20,696 bases of DNA, from NCBI GenBank assembly GCA_014361165.1, contig JACIWD010000052.1, positions 1-20,696 on the forward strand, in the 5' to 3' direction. This document shows positions 1 to 7,063 of the stretch, in pieces; the first letter of the stretch is position 1; the number at the start of each line of letters is the position of its first letter. The position numbers were made by a program, and so were the translations under genes. Origin of the DNA: Candidatus Mnemosynella bozhongmuii. GTDB taxonomy: Archaea; Halobacteriota; Archaeoglobi; Mnemosynellales; Mnemosynellaceae. The notes under the pieces were generated by a model that saw only the letters and a program-made list of their open reading frames with translations, searched no databases and had not been told where the DNA came from.

Positions 1-855
1 GGAACAACAACCACGACAACAGGGGCTCTGAAAGCTGCTCTCGATCCCGAGAAATTTGGAATTGCAGTCTGTGGAGGAAAGGGAAGGGTTGCACTGAGAA
101 CTCCTGAAGAGATAAGAAAGATTCCATTTGATGTTGATCACGAGGAGCTCGTGAGAGCTTCGAGAATGAGTGCAAAGGTCGATAACTCGTGTGTTCAGGA
201 TGGCTATTCCCTCTATCACCACACAATCTTCATCTCCCGGGAAGGAGACTGGGCGATTGTTCAGCAGGGGATGAATGAGAGATATGCGAGAAGATATCAC
301 TGGCTCTCGGAGAGAGTTGAGAGCTTTGTTGAGACACCTCATTCCGGAATATCCTCAGAGAGGATTGAAGAGAAAGTTCTCGATGTGACCTCGAAGGAGA
401 ACGAACCGGTGAGAAAAGCCTCTCTTGATGCAGTAAGAGAGCTGCCCTCCTTTTTGAGGGAGACCAGAAAACTCAGAATGCCTGAAAATCACATTCTAAG
501 AGAATTTGATCTGAGTGAGAGCTCTAAGAGAGTTCTTCAGAAGGTATACGAACTTCAGCCCTCCTCCTATGAGGAGCTCGTGGAATTCAGAGGTGTTGGT
601 GCAAAGACCATAAGAGCTCTTGCCCTCATCTCCTCCCTGATTTATGGAGAGGAGATATCATGGAAGGACCCGGCAAGATACAGCTATGCTCACGGTGGAA
701 AGGACGGGACACCATATCCTGTGGATAAGAGGAACATGGAGAGGAGCATAGAGATTCTCAGAAAAGCAATTGAGGAGAGCAGAGCTGGAAATAAAGAGAA
801 GATGAGAGCTCTAAAAAGACTGAGCGATTTCACGCTTCGCCTCGAACATGATTGA
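1..855 (+). CDS. DUF763 family protein, 5' partial
   Basis: The frame is open from the first base of the window to the TGA at 853-855, so the true start lies outside and only the last 284 residues are seen. The segment begins with a Thr/Gly-rich run (TTTTGALKAALDP) and has the features I associate with the archaeal/bacterial DUF763 family: a GIAVCGGKG segment, a QDGYSLYHH stretch, and a C-terminal part with a helix-hairpin-helix-like FRGVGAKTIRAL motif followed by ARYSYAHGGKDGTPYPV. The HhH-like motif suggests nucleic-acid contact, but the family has no settled function and I do not assign one. Its last 26 bases overlap the 3' end of moaB, which runs in the opposite direction. Family assignment is by recognition of sequence patterns. 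Confidence 0.85.
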   Translation, partial: GTTTTTTGALKAALDPEKFGIAVCGGKGRVALRTPEEIRKIPFDVDHEELVRASRMSAKVDNSCVQDGYSLYHHTIFISREGDWAIVQQGMNERYARRYHWLSERVESFVETPHSGISSERIEEKVLDVTSKENEPVRKASLDAVRELPSFLRETRKLRMPENHILREFDLSESSKRVLQKVYELQPSSYEELVEFRGVGAKTIRALALISSLIYGEEISWKDPARYSYAHGGKDGTPYPVDKRNMERSIEILRKAIEESRAGNKEKMRALKRLSDFTLRLEHD

Positions 856-1345
856 GGATGTGAGAGGCCTCCTTCATTATGATTTCCTTCAGAGCAAGCT
901 CTGCTGCTTTCGGAGAACCGGGAATGCAGAAGATGACCTTACCTGAGATGACTCCGGCTGTTGCTCTGCTCAGAATGGCTGAAGTTCCTATCTGCTTCAT
1001 GCTCAGAAGTCTGAAGAGTTCACCAAAACCATCAATCTCCTTTTCGAAGTGCTTCGAAACCGTTTCTATTGTGAGATCCTTTGGAGAGAGACCTGTTCCA
1101 CCGCAGAAGATCAGAATGTCCTCCTCACCTCTGAGAAAGTCTTCAAGCTCTCTTTCAATCTCCTCAGGCTCATCTGGAAGGAGAGAATAGGAGGAGAAGC
1201 TCTCTCCGAGAAGTCTTTTTATGATCTCTCCCGATAGATCCTCAGCTTTTTCAGGAGAATCTGCCCTTCCGAATTTCTGATATCTGCTTGTGCTCACAAC
1301 AGCAACTCGCGCCTTGAAACTTCTTTCCTTCCTGTGCTCCTCCAA
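830..1345 (-). CDS. moaB: MoaB/MogA-type molybdenum cofactor biosynthesis protein
   Basis: This 171-residue protein matches the MoCF/MogA fold that binds molybdopterin and takes part in its adenylylation before metal insertion (in tungsten-using archaea, for tungstopterin). Visible motifs are ILIFCGGTGLSPKD (residues 77-90), the EIDGFGELFR segment (103-112), the IGTSAILSRATAGV region (119-132) and PGSPKA (142-147), all in the family order and at the usual length. The start is a TTG at 1343-1345 with GGAGG seven bases upstream. The start lies inside the end of the preceding gene (52-base overlap), which implies translational coupling. It is the last gene of the minus-strand operon 830-4010. 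The 3' end overlaps the convergent DUF763 gene. Confidence 0.9.
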   Translation of the reverse strand: MEEHRKERSFKARVAVVSTSRYQKFGRADSPEKAEDLSGEIIKRLLGESFSSYSLLPDEPEEIERELEDFLRGEEDILIFCGGTGLSPKDLTIETVSKHFEKEIDGFGELFRLLSMKQIGTSAILSRATAGVISGKVIFCIPGSPKAAELALKEIIMKEASHILNHVRGEA

Positions 1346-1692
1346 CTGCTCGCCTCCATGATCTCCTCTCTTTCAATTTCAGCCAGAGAGAAGGCATAGA
1401 AGTATATGTGCTCCTTCTTTGAAAGTCCCTCCCAGAGGGACTCATCGACAACATCCTCTCCAAATCTCTCAACGAGATCCTCATAAGAGGCAGATTCCAC
1501 CTTATCTATTGAAATTGCGAAATTCTCAAACTTCTTTGTCCTGCTGTTTTTGACCCTGTAAATTCCGGGATTGTAGAAATAGCGTGAAATGAATGTGCAT
1601 CTTCCTCTCTTCAGAACCTCTTTTATTCTGAATGGATCAAGCTCGACGAAATGAGCTATTCTTCTGACATCAGGAGGCTTGAAACTCAACAC
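1294..1692 (-). CDS. small conserved-looking hypothetical protein, 132 aa
   Basis: I do not recognise this protein. It has no signal peptide, no membrane segment and no cysteine pairs. The N-terminal two thirds look globular and basic (HFVELDPFRIKEVLKRGR, then SRYFYNPGIYRVKNSR), followed by an acidic stretch (EDLVERFGEDVVDESLWEGL); the tail is Arg/Ser-rich because it is read through the ribosome binding site and start region of moaB. Its start is a GTG at 1690-1692, or the adjacent TTG; an AGAGG lies very close upstream. It sits between rnz (44-base gap) and moaB (52-base overlap) on the same strand, so it is probably co-transcribed. A small PUA/ASCH-like RNA-binding fold is conceivable from its make-up, but that is speculation. 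Confidence 0.65.
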   Translation of the reverse strand: MLSFKPPDVRRIAHFVELDPFRIKEVLKRGRCTFISRYFYNPGIYRVKNSRTKKFENFAISIDKVESASYEDLVERFGEDVVDESLWEGLSKKEHIYFYAFSLAEIEREEIMEASSWRSTGRKEVSRRELLL

Positions 1693-1736
1693 CTCTTCCC
1701 CTTAAGGAAATGTGGTGCAATAGCACTTAATCTTTT

Positions 1737-2654
1737 TCACTCCTCGGGATACGGCACCTCCACCTCCATCAAATCCTCCGCAACAATGGTCTCCGGGAAT
1801 ATTTTTCTGGCCTCTTCTTCGAGAATCTGAGGATTTGAACTGTATCTCGAACTTATGTGAGTCAGAATGAGCCTTCTCACCTTGGCTCTGAGGGCAACCT
1901 CTGCAGCCTCCATAGCTGTTGAATGCGCTGTCTCTATTGCCATATCCTTTTCGGCTTCACTGAAAGTTGAATCGTGAATCAGAAGATCCGCATTCATGGC
2001 CTCTCTAACAAGCTCCTCGTGAGGTCTCGTATCGCCGGTATATACAATTTTTCTCCCTCTTCTCGGCGGACCCACGACCTCAGATGGATGAATGACTCTT
2101 CCCTTCCACACAATCGGTTCTCCGGAATGAAGCTTCGCATAAAGAGGACCTGGAGGAATTCCCAGAACCTTCTCCGCCTTTTCGCGATTGAACTTCCCTT
2201 TCCTCATGTCCTCCTCAAGAACAAATCCGAGAGAGTTTCTCACATGAACCGCTCTGATTGCTCTGATCCTGTATCCTTCTCTTCTGACCTCATCTCCGGG
2301 TTTGAGCTCCTCTATGATGATTTCGAAAGAGGGCAGGAAGCTTCCCGCTGTGACGAGCTTCTCGATCTCCTCTCTGGTGTCCAGCGGAGTGTAGATGTAC
2401 AGCGGTTCTTTCCTCTCCTGAAAGTTCATTGACTGAATCAGTCCCGGAAGCCCGAGAATGTGATCTCCGTGAAGATGGGTGATGAAAATTGCATCGATCT
2501 TCATTCCGCTCTTTGCCTTCATCATCTGCCTCTGGGTTCCCTCTCCGCAGTCAAAGAGAATTTTCTCGGAGTCTCTCTGGATGAGAATTGCCGAAGGATT
2601 TCTCTTGGTTGTTGGCACCGCTCCAGCAGTCCCGAGGAACAGAACTTTGAGCAT
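1737..2654 (-). CDS. rnz: Ribonuclease Z (tRNA 3'-processing endonuclease)
   Basis: This 305-residue metallo-beta-lactamase-fold protein is the short-form RNase Z, which cuts pre-tRNA just after the discriminator base so that CCA can be added. The signature HLHGDH (residues 60-65) supplies zinc ligands; later VYTGDTRP and LTHISSRYS give the Asp and His ligands of the family. The GPLYAKLHSGEPI segment belongs to the substrate-contacting insert seen in tRNase Z. The length is typical of archaeal enzymes. The ATG at 2654 is preceded by GAGGTG six bases upstream. It lies nine bases downstream of the PFL-family gene in the same operon. A tRNA-Thr without encoded CCA is found in this window (18421-18493), consistent with the need for this activity. 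Confidence 0.95.
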   Translation of the reverse strand: MLKVLFLGTAGAVPTTKRNPSAILIQRDSEKILFDCGEGTQRQMMKAKSGMKIDAIFITHLHGDHILGLPGLIQSMNFQERKEPLYIYTPLDTREEIEKLVTAGSFLPSFEIIIEELKPGDEVRREGYRIRAIRAVHVRNSLGFVLEEDMRKGKFNREKAEKVLGIPPGPLYAKLHSGEPIVWKGRVIHPSEVVGPPRRGRKIVYTGDTRPHEELVREAMNADLLIHDSTFSEAEKDMAIETAHSTAMEAAEVALRAKVRRLILTHISSRYSSNPQILEEEARKIFPETIVAEDLMEVEVPYPEE

Positions 2655-2663
2655 CCGACCACC

Positions 2664-4001
2664 TCAGTTCTTCAAACTGTGTACTGGTGCCGGAATCCTC
2701 CCACCCCTTCTTATGAATTTCGAAACATCGAAATTCCTTATGTTCATCACAGGAGCTGAACCGAGAAGACCTCCGAGCTCGACCCACTCTCCCGGTTTTC
2801 CGGCTAAAATAACCCTGACTCCTGTCGTCTTATCGTTCATAACCCCTATGGCGCATTCATCGAGAATGATAGCTGATATTATCTCCTCTGGTGTTTCCTC
2901 CGGAAGAACCACCATGTCGATTCCAACAGAGCAGACCGAGGTCATGGCCTCAAGTTTCTCGAGAATTATCCCTCCTTTTTCAACCGCTCTGGCCATCCCC
3001 GAATCCTCGCTCACAGGAATGAAAGCACCCGAGAGACCTCCAACTGAGGAGGATGCCATCATTCCTCCCTTCTTAACTGCATCTGTCAGAAGAGCGAGAG
3101 CAGCAGTCGAGCCCGGAGCTCCGCAAACCTCTATCCCCATCTTCTCTATTATCTCTGCAACGGAGTCCCCCCTTTCCGGAGTGGGAGCAAGAGAGAGGTC
3201 AACTATCCCGAAATCGACACCGAGCTCTCTGGCAACCTCTCTGCCAACGAGCTCTCCAACTCTCGTTATCTTAAAGGCTGCCTTCTTGATCTCCTCGGCA
3301 ATTTCACCAAGCTGTGCACCCTCCATTCTTTCAACAACCGAGCGAATGACTCCGGGGCCGGAGATTCCAACATTCACCGCTGCTTCGCTTTCTCCGGTTC
3401 CGTGAAATGCTCCTGCCATGAAGGGATTGTCGGGAGGTGCATTTGCAAACACAACAAGACGGGAACCGAGGACAGGATTTATTGAGCAGCACTTTTTTAT
3501 TATTTCTCCCATCTGAACTGCTGCATCGACATTTATTCCGCTTCTCGTGGTTGCAATGTTCACAGAGGAGCAGAGCCTCTCGGTTGAGCTCAGAGCCTCT
3601 GGAATTGATGAGATGAGGATGCGGGCTCCCTTTGTGTAGCCCTTCTGAACAAGCGCTGAGAAGCCCCCTATGTAATCAATTCCGATGTCCCTGGAGGCTT
3701 CATCCATTGCCTCCGCAATCTCAAGAGAGCTTCCGCAGGCATCAACAAGCTCCGAGACCGGTGAGGTGGAAACCCTCTTATTCACTATCGGAATTCCGTA
3801 TTTCCTGCTGATATTCTCTGTGACCTCCTTCAGCCTCTCTGCCCTGCTGCAGATTTTCTCATAGACCTTCTCGGCAACCTCCTTTGGATTCTCCGATGAG
3901 CATCCCCTCAGATTTATTCCCAGAGTGACAGTTCTTATGTCAAGATGTTCAGAACTGATCATGCTGATGGTTTCCAGGATTTCCTCGACCGAGAACAGCA
4001 T
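2664..4001 (-). CDS. PFL family protein (DUF711, UPF0210)
   Basis: This protein of about 445 residues belongs to the PFL/UPF0210 family, structurally related to pyruvate-formate-lyase-like barrels but without a demonstrated reaction. Recognisable stretches include FSVEEILETI at the N terminus, ISGPGVIRSVVE, DLSLAPTPERGDSVAEI, and a C-terminal SGAFIPVSEDSGM followed by MTSVCSVGIDMV. I chose the ATG at 3999-4001 because homologues begin close to FSVEEIL; a GTG three codons upstream (4010) is in frame and possible. It is the first gene of the minus-strand operon leading into rnz. Directly divergent is the small ACT-domain protein that usually accompanies this family; in many genomes the two are adjacent in one operon, so the pairing supports both calls. 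Confidence 0.88.
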   Translation of the reverse strand: MLFSVEEILETISMISSEHLDIRTVTLGINLRGCSSENPKEVAEKVYEKICSRAERLKEVTENISRKYGIPIVNKRVSTSPVSELVDACGSSLEIAEAMDEASRDIGIDYIGGFSALVQKGYTKGARILISSIPEALSSTERLCSSVNIATTRSGINVDAAVQMGEIIKKCCSINPVLGSRLVVFANAPPDNPFMAGAFHGTGESEAAVNVGISGPGVIRSVVERMEGAQLGEIAEEIKKAAFKITRVGELVGREVARELGVDFGIVDLSLAPTPERGDSVAEIIEKMGIEVCGAPGSTAALALLTDAVKKGGMMASSSVGGLSGAFIPVSEDSGMARAVEKGGIILEKLEAMTSVCSVGIDMVVLPEETPEEIISAIILDECAIGVMNDKTTGVRVILAGKPGEWVELGGLLGSAPVMNIRNFDVSKFIRRGGRIPAPVHSLKN

Positions 4002-4034
4002 CCCTGACACCGTTCAGGAGATAAGAGATTCCCA

Positions 4035-4047
4035 GTATTTAAATTAA
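4035..4047. promoter_or_regulatory. AT-rich box shared by the divergent PFL and ACT-protein promoters
   Basis: The 85-94 bases between the two divergent genes contain GTATTTAAATTAAG. Read on the minus strand, the TATA-like core lies about 27-30 bases from the GTG at 4010, which would give a leaderless or very short-leader mRNA. Read on the plus strand it, or the nearby GTTAATTTAG at 4054-4063, could serve the ACT gene, whose start has its own ribosome binding site. Assignment is by position and composition only. Confidence 0.45.
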
Positions 4048-4095
4048 GCAATGGGTTAATTTAGTGGGAAGAGGAAGACTTCAGAAGGTGAGAGC

Positions 4096-4365
4096 ATGGG
4101 CGAAAGAGTTGTGATCACCGTAACCGGTGTTGATCATCCCGGAATAGTTGCTGCTGTAACGAGAGTCCTTGCGGAGAACAACGCAAACATAGAGGACATA
4201 TCCCAGACAATCCTTCAGGATCTATTCACCATGATCATGATCGTGAATGTTGAGGGTGTTGACATGGAGAAGCTGAGAAGAGAGCTGGAGGAGGTTGAGA
4301 AGGAGCAGAGAGTTAAAATTCTCGTTCAGCACGAGAACATCTTCAGATACATGCACAGAATCTGA
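4096..4365 (+). CDS. ACT domain-containing protein (UPF0237 type)
   Basis: This 89-residue protein is a single small ACT domain of the UPF0237 type. The GVDHPGIVAAVTRVLAENNANIEDISQ segment (residues 11-37) is the ligand-binding loop and first helix typical of amino-acid-sensing ACT domains, followed by the LFTMIMIVNVEG strand. Such stand-alone ACT proteins accompany PFL/UPF0210 proteins and are thought to act as their small-molecule sensors; here the partner gene is immediately divergent. The ATG is preceded by AGGTGAG at suitable spacing. The gene ends two bases before the 3' end of the convergent DUF1152 gene, leaving almost no room for separate terminators. Confidence 0.88.
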   Translation: MGERVVITVTGVDHPGIVAAVTRVLAENNANIEDISQTILQDLFTMIMIVNVEGVDMEKLRRELEEVEKEQRVKILVQHENIFRYMHRI

Positions 4366-4367
4366 GT

Positions 4368-5273
4368 TCAGAACTTTGAGACCATTCTCTCGTAATCGAG
4401 CTCCGTGAATACTCCGAGGCTGTGAATTCTCTCGTTTGCCTCCTCAATGCTTGAGGTGTCTCCGAGAGCTCTCGCAATCTCATTGACGTGCTCCACAACA
4501 ACTCTTGGATCGAAGAAGAATGTTACTGTTGTGAGGAGAGAGAATTCAACATGGCGACCTTTTCTGATTGTCGAATATCCGAGCTCTCCGCGGAAAGATT
4601 TCAGCGGAACCGCACTGGCTTCCGTGCTTATGCGGTTTATCAGCCTCTCCATTCTCGCAGCCATCTCCTCATCCATTCCGATTGCTCCGAGATATCCTCC
4701 CTGAGCTGATATTTTGCTCATGTTTCTGAGAAGCTCCTCCTTTCTGAGCTCTCCGTCGCTTCCAAAACCGAAGACCCCGAGAACTGAGGATGGAAGCTGA
4801 GCCAGAGAGGAGACCATAATTGAGTCACAGAGAGGGCTGCAGAGACCTGATTCATAGCCTGTTGCGATGGCATCGCCTCCCGCATCTATCCCTATGATGG
4901 CATCTATTTCGAGAATTTCCGAGGTTTCCCTCAGAGATCTCACAACCCCGAGGACTCCTTCCGTGATGTCAACACCGAGAATCCTCCCGAGAACCTCGGC
5001 GGCTCTTCCGACTGTTAGAGGAATTCCGTCAGCATGACAGGAGGGAAGAATCCATGCTGTTCTCCCGGTTATCCTCTCGATTCCATGAAGCTCCTCGAGA
5101 GCTCTTGGACCCGGCTTCGGATCTATGACATATCTATCCCATATCACGCTACCGAGAATCACTTCGGCGCCCATCCTCTCGAGGAAGGTTGCCGTGGGAA
5201 GGGTTGATGCTATGTCTCCCCCTCCACCTATACCGAGAACGAGAACTCTTTTCCCGTCCCATTTTCTCATCAT
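4368..5273 (-). CDS. DUF1152 domain-containing protein
   Basis: This 301-residue protein matches the archaeal DUF1152 family of unknown activity. The N terminus has a Gly-rich nucleotide-binding-like loop (VLVLGIGGGGDIAST, residues 9-23) after a beta strand, and the protein has further family-like stretches: SVIWDRYVIDPKPGPR, AIIGIDAGGDAIATGYE and GYSTIRKGRHVEFSL. The pattern suggests a Rossmann-like or nucleotide/sugar-binding enzyme, but I assign no reaction. The start overlaps the stop of the upstream tRNA methyltransferase gene by four bases (ATGA-type coupling), so both are very likely translated from one mRNA. Convergent with the ACT gene two bases away. Confidence 0.82.
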   Translation of the reverse strand: MMRKWDGKRVLVLGIGGGGDIASTLPTATFLERMGAEVILGSVIWDRYVIDPKPGPRALEELHGIERITGRTAWILPSCHADGIPLTVGRAAEVLGRILGVDITEGVLGVVRSLRETSEILEIDAIIGIDAGGDAIATGYESGLCSPLCDSIMVSSLAQLPSSVLGVFGFGSDGELRKEELLRNMSKISAQGGYLGAIGMDEEMAARMERLINRISTEASAVPLKSFRGELGYSTIRKGRHVEFSLLTTVTFFFDPRVVVEHVNEIARALGDTSSIEEANERIHSLGVFTELDYERMVSKF

Positions 5274-6232
5274 TTTCTCAGCACCCAGAAATATCTTGTT
5301 AGAGTTCCGTGAACTCTGTGCCTGTGAATTTCCTCAATTTTAAAGAGAGGGATGACGATGTCCCTTATATCTTTATTGGTCACAATCACAGCTCTTCTTC
5401 CGCTTTTCAGAACCCTGTGAATTTCCTCGAGAGCAGAGGGATAGAGCCTCTCCACCGGGTCAGAGAGTGCCGATGACCTGCCATAAGGAAAATCGCTCAC
5501 AACAGAGTGAACTGATGAGCTCCTGAGAGGCAGAGTCTTTGCATCCCCGAGAATGAGCTCGGATGAAACATTCTTTCTTGCTCCAAAAATGATCTTTGGG
5601 CTGATGTCCACGCCAATGCCTCTCAGAGAGAGATCTTCTGCCTCGCGGAGAATTCCCCCTGTTCCGCAGAAGGGATCAAGGATGATCTCTCCCTTTTTCG
5701 CCTCAGAAATGTTCACGAGAGCTCTGGAAAACTGCGGAAGCATGACACCGGGGTGGAAGAATGGCATTTTATGCGGTTTTCTCTTCATCAGCTCCTTTCG
5801 CTCACACTCAAAGAGCATGAGACAGAGATGGAATCTCTCCCCAATTATCACCCTGAACTCATGATCCGGAGAGCTCAGATCAACCCTCATCCCTTCCTTT
5901 CTCAGCTCACCCCCGACAGTTCTTTCAATCTGAGAGGCGGAAACATCAGACCTCTTCTTAACAGCTCTCACTCTGAATGAACCGTTCAGCTGAAACTCTC
6001 TGCAGAATCCGAGAAGTTCCGTGAAATCTCCAGAGAAGAGGACTTTCGAAACTCTTCGGGTCATCCCGAGCTTTCTGATTCTTTCGTAATCAGGATTTCT
6101 CACCTTTATTATGATTGCTCCGGGATATTCCTCAATAATCTCTCCTTTCGTGACTGCAAGAATCTCGGATTTTGGAAGAGTGGGATGCTCCTGCGAGACC
6201 TCGAAGCAGAGAACCTCAGATTTCTCTTCCAT
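5270..6232 (-). CDS. THUMP-domain tRNA (guanine-10-N2) methyltransferase, Trm-G10/Trm11 family
   Basis: This 320-residue protein has an N-terminal THUMP/ferredoxin-like RNA-binding region (about residues 1-145) and a C-terminal Rossmann-fold methyltransferase. The SAM-binding motif I is LDPFCGTGGILREA (185-198), with an acidic residue after the second strand (GVDIS, 207-211). The catalytic motif IV is DFPYG (247-251), a variant of DPPY as in amino-group methyltransferases. The layout and length fit archaeal enzymes that form m2G/m22G at position 10 of tRNA. Start ATG at 6232 lies within the end of the trmB-type gene (17-base overlap) and its stop overlaps DUF1152 by four bases. Trm14-type m2G6 activity is an alternative for this family, but the size and organisation favour G10. 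Confidence 0.85.
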   Translation of the reverse strand: MEEKSEVLCFEVSQEHPTLPKSEILAVTKGEIIEEYPGAIIIKVRNPDYERIRKLGMTRRVSKVLFSGDFTELLGFCREFQLNGSFRVRAVKKRSDVSASQIERTVGGELRKEGMRVDLSSPDHEFRVIIGERFHLCLMLFECERKELMKRKPHKMPFFHPGVMLPQFSRALVNISEAKKGEIILDPFCGTGGILREAEDLSLRGIGVDISPKIIFGARKNVSSELILGDAKTLPLRSSSVHSVVSDFPYGRSSALSDPVERLYPSALEEIHRVLKSGRRAVIVTNKDIRDIVIPLFKIEEIHRHRVHGTLTRYFWVLRK

Positions 6233-6986
6233 TTTCCCAGAGCTCCATGAAGTGTTCTCTCAGCTCCTCCGCAATTCTTCTGTCATTCATGTAGATGACT
6301 CCAAGCATCTCCCCGCTTCTCAGAGGATTCTCCACCTTTATCAGAACTTCTCTGTTGTCGAGAACCGCAAATTTGTTCGGAAGCTCATCAACAATCCTCA
6401 CCTCGGGAACTCTGAGGTCAGCTGGTGGAAAGATTTCGGCAACCTCTCTCGTGGTCAGAATCCTGAGCTCTATTTCCTTCTCAAGAAGAGAGGCGACAAC
6501 TCTTGCGAATTTTCTTTTCTCCGAAACGAAAAAGCTGAGTTCCTGAGGAGTTGCAATATTCAGCAGAGATTTCTGAACGCTTTCAAGCCTCTGGAGAATG
6601 AGGTTGAGGCTTTTTTCAATTCCCATTGCAAAGCTCCAGAATGCCTCAAGCTCCTCACCTTTCTTCCTTACCTTCAGCTCTTTCTTGAGCTCCTCTGCAA
6701 GAGATTCCATCTCCGAAAGTTCTTTCTGAACCTCCTCCATTCTTGAGCGAAGGATGTTGTCTATGGCTCTCTCAACATCTGGAACCGCATATATCTTCGG
6801 TCTGCTGTTCTGAACATAAACAGCTCCTCTGTTCTCAAGTTCCCGGAGAACATCATAGACTCTTCCCAGAGGAACACCGGAAATCTTGGAGAGAGTTCTT
6901 CCATCCATGGCACCCCTCTCGCAGAGTGTGAGGAAAACCTTCGCTTCGTATGAGCTCAATCCCAGAGCTCTCAGCCTCTTCTCCAT
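6216..6986 (-). CDS. TrmB family transcriptional regulator
   Basis: This 256-residue protein starts with a winged helix-turn-helix (residues about 1-70): LGLSSYEAKVFLTL, a recognition helix in SKISGVPLGRVYDVLRELENRGAV, and a wing at RPKIYAVPD. It is followed by a Glu/Lys-rich coiled coil (about 78-108) and a C-terminal sensor region. This is the order of TrmB-type regulators, which respond to sugars or other small molecules; the sensor here is shorter than in sugar-binding TrmB, so the ligand cannot be guessed. ATG at 6986 has GGTGA five bases upstream. The gene is divergent from the secreted-protein/RND exporter genes and shares their promoter region, which holds an imperfect palindrome (6999-7020), so control of that unit and of itself is likely. 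Confidence 0.88.
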   Translation of the reverse strand: MEKRLRALGLSSYEAKVFLTLCERGAMDGRTLSKISGVPLGRVYDVLRELENRGAVYVQNSRPKIYAVPDVERAIDNILRSRMEEVQKELSEMESLAEELKKELKVRKKGEELEAFWSFAMGIEKSLNLILQRLESVQKSLLNIATPQELSFFVSEKRKFARVVASLLEKEIELRILTTREVAEIFPPADLRVPEVRIVDELPNKFAVLDNREVLIKVENPLRSGEMLGVIYMNDRRIAEELREHFMELWENGREI

Positions 6987-6998
6987 CTCATCACCTTT

Positions 6999-7020
6999 TC
7001 AACCACTTTTAAGTTGTTGA
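6999..7020. promoter_or_regulatory. imperfect palindrome, candidate operator overlapping the trmB-type promoter
   Basis: Two 10-base arms, TCAACCACTT (6999-7008) and AAGTTGTTGA (7011-7020), are inverted copies with one mismatch and a two-base spacer. On the minus strand the centre reads CTTAAAAG, a plausible TATA element about 24 bases before the regulator's ATG, so a bound protein would block that promoter. It also lies just upstream of the TATA element of the opposite operon. Seen directly; the role as a regulator site is inferred. Confidence 0.5.
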
Positions 7021-7026
7021 CTTTTG

Positions 7027-7041
7027 GAAATCTTTTTAAAT
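7027..7041 (+). promoter_or_regulatory. BRE/TATA element of the 7064 operon, likely leaderless start
   Basis: GGAAAT (7027-7032) fits the archaeal BRE pattern and TTTTTAAAT (7033-7041) the TATA box. The TATA centre is about 27 bases upstream of the ATG at 7064, so transcription should begin at or next to the start codon. No Shine-Dalgarno-like sequence precedes this ATG, in line with a leaderless mRNA. Confidence 0.6.
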
Positions 7042-7063
7042 CTGCTATATTAATCTTCTTCCC

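Noticed and set aside
2479..3405. A 308-codon open frame on the plus strand opposite the PFL gene
   Set aside because: It is Ser/Pro/Thr-rich without any family pattern and is the mirror of a well-supported minus-strand gene; a by-product of codon bias.
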